From positions 1 through 64,000 of the forward strand of contig JASANE010016229.1 in assembly GCA_030248225.1 (NCBI GenBank): a stretch of DNA of 64,000 bases, written 5' to 3'. Shown piece by piece: positions 59,651 to 64,000 of the stretch. Both the position numbers and the translations under genes were made by a program. The DNA comes from Trileptium ribeirensis (lineage: Eukaryota > Nematoda > Enoplea > Enoplida > Thoracostomopsidae). The notes beneath the pieces were generated by a model. The model was not told the origin of the DNA. It did no database searches and saw nothing but the letters and a program-made list of their open reading frames with translations. How positions within the stretch are numbered: position 1 is the stretch's first letter; each line of letters opens with the position of its first letter.

Positions 59651-62021
59651 ATGGCGTTCGCGTCCAGTCTTCCGCCGTCTGTTTTAATTAAACGAAAATT
59701 GGACGATGATGACGGTCCAATTCGTCAAACAAAAGAACAGTATCGGAAAATGAAAGAGTTGGAAGAAGCACGAAAGGCTGGTAACTAAGTTTTTATGTAT
59801 ATACTTCGACGTTATAATTAACGAAATATGTGCCTAGTAATGCCAACCGTATAATTGGATTCGATGTACTCATGTGTCATATATATCTGTTTATATTACA
59901 ACTGTTCATGTGTTCTCTCAAAATTTCGAACTTTGATGATTCCTTGCTTACGATAGTTCTTTAGTTTTCCGAAACAATCTCCATGTTGAATCAATATCTC
60001 GAAAATATACTTCGTTCGACTTCATTATAAAACAATAAAATATTTGAAAACTACTTTTAACTGCTACCCGACACATGTTGGAACGTTCTTGATGGTACTT
60101 GGTACTATTTTGGGGTTTTTTTGCTGGAATTTTTGGCGAGTTTTCTATGTAATAACATTTTGGTTGAATTTGACGATTCTTTTATTTTCGTTCTCATAAC
60201 AATATTCGCAGCCTTTCTGGCTTCTTCACTCGCTAAAAATTTTGCCAGGGTCATGAACCGGGGTTCCATGGTTCGAAGCTGGGGCTGGAAAAAATTTACC
60301 AGTGTTTGTGAACTGGGGGTCGAAATTTCAAAAATTTATATTTTTAACTAAAACTCCCAAAATAATTAATCTATAGGCTCAGAAACAGTGCGATAAATTC
60401 CTTATTGAGGTTAACAGCAACTTTTCAACCTTTTTGCTGAAATTATTCAAATTTTTATCTTCGGAAAGGTGTTTTTTATCGTGGGGAAGCCAACAATAAT
60501 TTTACCAGGGTTCCCCCAACCGGGGTCGCTCGGTTTTTACCAGGGGCCACCAACCCCCACGTTGGGATAAGCCAACCTTTTCTCTAAAAGTGGGCATCAT
60601 GTTTGCGTCGGATACAATTATCTGAGAATGCAGCAGTCAGAAGTATGTATATAGCTATATATAGGTTGTGTGTCAAGCGAAGTATAGACAGTCTGAGTCA
60701 AAAATCTCATAATTACATCGCAGAAACATATATTATACAGTACGGATATTAAAAGTACGATTTAGTGATTATTTCTTTAAGATTATTCTTTACGACTACA
60801 GTTTCAAACAGTTTGAGTCAAAAATTTCAGAATTTCATCGCAGATATATATATTATACAATACGCATATTAAAAGTAAGATTTAGTGATTTTTTTAATAT
60901 TATTCCTTACGACTACTTTAATATTGTTTGTTTTAAGCGGTCTGAACCGGTGTACTTGATAGAAATGACTGCTGAGTTCGATAGAACTAATATATAAGAA
61001 AATTCTACAAAATTTACGTTCTATTCGCTAACAAGCTTCCGTCAGGTCTCGAATAATTTTTTTTGCAAAAAGCGATAGTGTATAATATACAAAATTTTGA
61101 CAGCTTTTGAGGAAAATTTGGATGGTGACGTACGAAAATAATTGATTTTTGGTTGATATTGGGTGATACACATAGTATTTCGGTTATCAGAACTGAAATA
61201 TTTTAATCTGTATTTTAATGTCCCTCGTGATTGTTCGTGTTCATGATAAGAATGGTAAAAATTACTAATCGTTTTATTTAAAACGTTTATTTACTTGTGT
61301 AAGTTTGAATGTTATCACAAAAAATAATTTAAAAATTGTTGTTGTGCTCTATGCATCAGCATCGGTCTTTTGTGTCATTGTTCGGTAACTAACTGCATGT
61401 ATTCATATCATTTTTGCTGATGTATAGTTATATAACAATAATATGCTAGTCACCCCTACCGTTCACTCTACCTCGAACGTTTACTGGTGAAATTATAGGC
61501 AGCTGAACACACCTGTAATATTTGTTTTAAAAATGTGTAGCGCACTTGAAGTCATTGTTCTCGGATGATCAGACTCACATCTGCTGGATGTGGACCTTAG
61601 AGGCTTCCAGATCTACATCGGGGCATTATATATTAGTGTTCAAGACTTGGACTGAAAGATCCAAATCACTAATCACAAGCTCGGTGAAAATTATGTTATC
61701 GGTGTTTTTGACCATTTTTGAGCGTCCTTGATGTTACTACATGAATAAAGATGCGCTCACAGTCTTAAGAACTGGAGAGAGCTACTGTTGTATTTCAGTG
61801 GAGAGCTCAGACAAAAATGTTATTTTATAATATTTTTATTTTTAAGGTTTGCTTTTCGTTTTCAAAGCAAATATATTTGAACAGAATATTGGCCAATAAT
61901 TTTCATTTGAAATTCACTGCATGATTTTGAAAATAGTGTTGCTTTTATAGGCACCGTGGTCGCTGAGACGGACGAGTCTGGAAAAGACATTAATCCTCAT
62001 ATTCCACAGTTTATAGCATCG
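59651..62021 (+). CDS. SLU7: Pre-mRNA splicing factor SLU7, first two coding exons (partial)
   Basis: SLU7 is a nuclear second-step splicing factor that helps 3' splice-site choice. Exon 1 (59651-59780) encodes 43 codons plus one base, starting MAFASSLPPSVLIKRK and ending in KELEEARKA; it is followed by a GTAACT donor. Exon 2 (61951-62021) follows a TTTTATAG acceptor, completes a Gly codon, encodes TVVAETDESGKDINPHIPQF then IAS, and ends at a GTAAGT donor. The joined 67 codons stay in frame, and the basic/acidic start, the ELEEARKAG linker and the GKDINPHIPQ(F/Y)I motif match the N-terminus of SLU7 orthologues. The next family block (PWY, then the CCHC zinc knuckle) was not found before 64000, so the remaining exons lie beyond the window. 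The ATG is in the context ACAATGG. Intron 1 is 2170 bp. The exons are too short for frame scans, so homology and splice sites are the evidence. Confidence 0.93.
59781..61950 (+). other. SLU7 intron 1
   Basis: Bounded by GTAACT and TTTTATAG. It contains the tandem duplication at 60688-60927 and a G/C-rich patch at 60245-60570 with repeated ACCNGGGG motifs. Reading frames inside show no domain. Confidence 0.8.
60688..60927. repeat. 120-bp tandem duplication in SLU7 intron 1
   Basis: ACAGTCTGAGTCAAAAATCT at 60688 recurs as ACAGTTTGAGTCAAAAATTT at 60808, both followed by CATCGCAGA and ATATTAAAAGTA, and ending TACGACTAC. Confidence 0.9.
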
Positions 62022-64000
62022 GTAAGTAGTTCAAAATTTTGCTGATGTGTTGTGATATCGCAAACCCAACTAGTCCCACAATATAAACTGGTTATTGAGC
62101 GAAGCGTTTTTATTTTCTGTCTGGGAGCAAAAAAGTCGATGTCCGTTTGTCCGTTAGTCTTTCATGGATCTCAAGAACCACTGAACCTATTTCAAAAAAC
62201 TTTTTTTTGTTTGAAAGCTTATCATGTGAGGATGTGCACCTGATATTTTAGAAGTTTGGCAACTTGCCAATTTTATCATTAATTAAGCTAATTAGCTAAT
62301 TAACACCATAATTAAGCTCATAACAGCTTAATTATTGGTCGAAGAGTCGTTTTAACGGCATATACCCTGGGAGTTTCAGGTATGGCGAGTAGCAACTCTT
62401 ACATTTTGCTTCGAGTGCCATTCATCACCATGCTGTATAAGAAACGTGAATTCCTTTGTCTTGCTTTTCCTTCGAACGGAATAAAACTATTCCTTCATTT
62501 ACTCATTGTTGTCTAGGTAATAATATAAATATTCCCAAGACATTGAGTACGTTCATATTACTAATGCCGTCGCGCCGCTCAAAAAATGTAGTTCCACTAC
62601 GACTAGTTTAAGATATATGAAGCCATTGAGACCAGTCGTGATAAAGTATAACCAAGTGTTGATAATGAACTTTTCAAGAAGAGTGTGACACTCGTGTCAC
62701 AGTACATTATATACGTTGTGCGATGAAGCGGTCCATTTTTGCATTATATGTCTCCGTTTCTGCGTGGAGGTGCGTGACAAGCTTCCCACTTTTGATTTGT
62801 GTTTTCTTCCCTACCCGCCAAGTTTCCTCTGTCACCACATTTGTTCCAAATTTGATGAAAAATAAACAAAGTCGAAAATTCATGACAAAACTTGAAGGGT
62901 TGGAGCACCACAAAAGTGGCAAACTTGTCTATCACTGCTGAGCTGTCGGACAAATGACACTAAAGTGAACTGCGTCATCGCACAATGTCTATAATGTAGT
63001 CTGAAGTTAGTCACACTCTTCTTTACGATTTCGTCTTGGATTCTTGTTATAAGTTCTGTAAGTGACTTTGGGAGTTAATACACCTGTCATCGCCGCTTAT
63101 TAGCGGTACCATGTAATCTAGATATGTTACAGAGCTGCTGTGAGAAATCTAAGTGTAAACAATTGAAAAAATTTTATTGGAAATGCCCGATGTAAATGCT
63201 GAAGCTGTGTAGATCTCCGTTCCCTGCTTTCCGTGCCGTACGAGGTCCAGAGTGGTAACTGTAGTCACTAGTGGCGTCGTCGCAGCCAGATATTTTCGCA
63301 CGTATACTACTGTATTTACCGATCCCTGAGGGACGCAAACATAAGTCACTGTGGCAAAGGTTCGAACACACAAGCTTACGGCCATTGACCGTAATTGCGT
63401 AAATGATTATCTAATCTAATATGATTTTAGCATAAAGTATATTCGTTAAATAGCTATAGCAGTGTGCTGCGGCTATCGCTATTGGAAACGGTGGACCATT
63501 GCTAAAATGGAGCAAGGCTTTTTCGGGTTGACTATATCATATATATTATACATATTTTCTACGTATCGTATTTTATTCGATTTTAGCGTTACATAATATA
63601 GCTCTCATATCTATAATTTCTCTTTTAACTGTTATCTGACGGCAGTAACACTTTAGTGCGTGACATCCTTATGGGATATTTTATAGCCATTTGCAGTCCA
63701 GGTTTTGTAATTTACTATTTGAAGCTTTCTTGTATCAAAGCCGGCGACATTGCTATATAAGCAAAATTAGTATTTTCTGGATGGAATCATTGTTTTGCAA
63801 CATAATCCTGGTAAAAATTTACCGACTTGCTGTACTATAAATTGCCAAAGAACATAAGCTATACTAAGCAGGACTAAAGATACCAGTTTACTGAAATTTT
63901 TATCGCTGTAGTTTGATGTCGACTTGTGTCCGAAATGAAACAAGTAATTTTGAACCCAAGCAAATTATGTAGCAAAACTGATGATTACTGGCTATGACAG
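62022..64000 (+). other. SLU7 intron 2, open at the window edge
   Basis: Begins with the GTAAGT donor. No third exon was recognised. It contains a MITE at 62676-63023. The minus frames at 63149-63385 have no domain. Confidence 0.55.
62676..63023. mobile_element. MITE with AAGAAGAGTGTGAC termini in SLU7 intron 2
   Basis: Left end AAGAAGAGTGTGAC and right end GTCACACTCTTCTT are perfect inverted repeats. They extend inward imperfectly through ACATTATA and TTGTGCGATGA for about 50 bp. 348 bp, no transposase. The two open frames on opposite strands inside are shadows of this structure. A clear target duplication was not found. Confidence 0.8.

Noticed and set aside
62707..62953. Opposing frames of about 70 residues
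   Set aside because: They sit inside the MITE at 62676-63023 and mirror its inverted structure.

Overview
This is a window of AT-rich, intron-containing animal nuclear DNA. Two protein-coding loci can be supported; almost everything else is satellite DNA or mobile-element debris. The SLU7 start (a conserved INPHIPQ-type motif split by a 2.2 kb intron) and the intronless peptide GPCR point to an invertebrate metazoan. The SLU7 N-terminus looks closest to nematode or insect orthologues, but that is a judgement from memory and not a placement.

Layout. 0.4-0.9 kb: 112-bp tandem repeat. 3.4-5.6 kb (minus): a 720-codon class A peptide GPCR with an unusually long third intracellular loop; a GC-rich terminal-inverted-repeat element abuts its 5' end. 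5.9-10.1 kb: no gene seen. 10.15-12.0 kb: two tRNA-like SINE/MITE units, then a 139/140-bp satellite with a three-monomer higher-order period. 14.7-15.1 kb: 26-bp minisatellite. 16.5-17.8 kb: degenerate LINE reverse transcriptase. 18.3-19.2 kb: MITE nested in a MITE. 20.7-24.9 kb: two decayed Penelope-like elements in opposite orientation, one carrying a 160-bp segment of its RT amplified four-fold. 26-28.4 kb: two more MITE-like elements and two tandem arrays. 29.8-32 kb: 189-bp satellite. 33.0-33.6 kb: large palindrome. 35.1-36.0 kb: 192-bp tandem array. 38.9-40.4 kb: small palindrome and hairpin arrays. 46.2-47.7 kb: purine-rich tract split by a TIR element with a perfect 8-bp target duplication.

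48-56.3 kb holds the most unusual structure: three direct copies, one inverted copy and a terminal fragment of a ~1.9-kb non-coding unit. Each full unit carries a series of hairpins whose apical sequence (around AGCCATTCGGGG) is conserved while the stems differ between copies but stay paired, often through G.U-compatible changes. Each also has a TATA-like motif, an AATAAA about 0.1 kb later and a conserved end block with a primer-binding-site-like GACGAATCCC. This looks like a non-autonomous LTR-type element with a structured U3.

59.65 kb to the right edge (plus): first two coding exons of splicing factor SLU7, with introns containing a tandem duplication and a MITE; the rest of the gene lies outside the window. 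The two genes are unrelated in function and no operon-like relation is visible.
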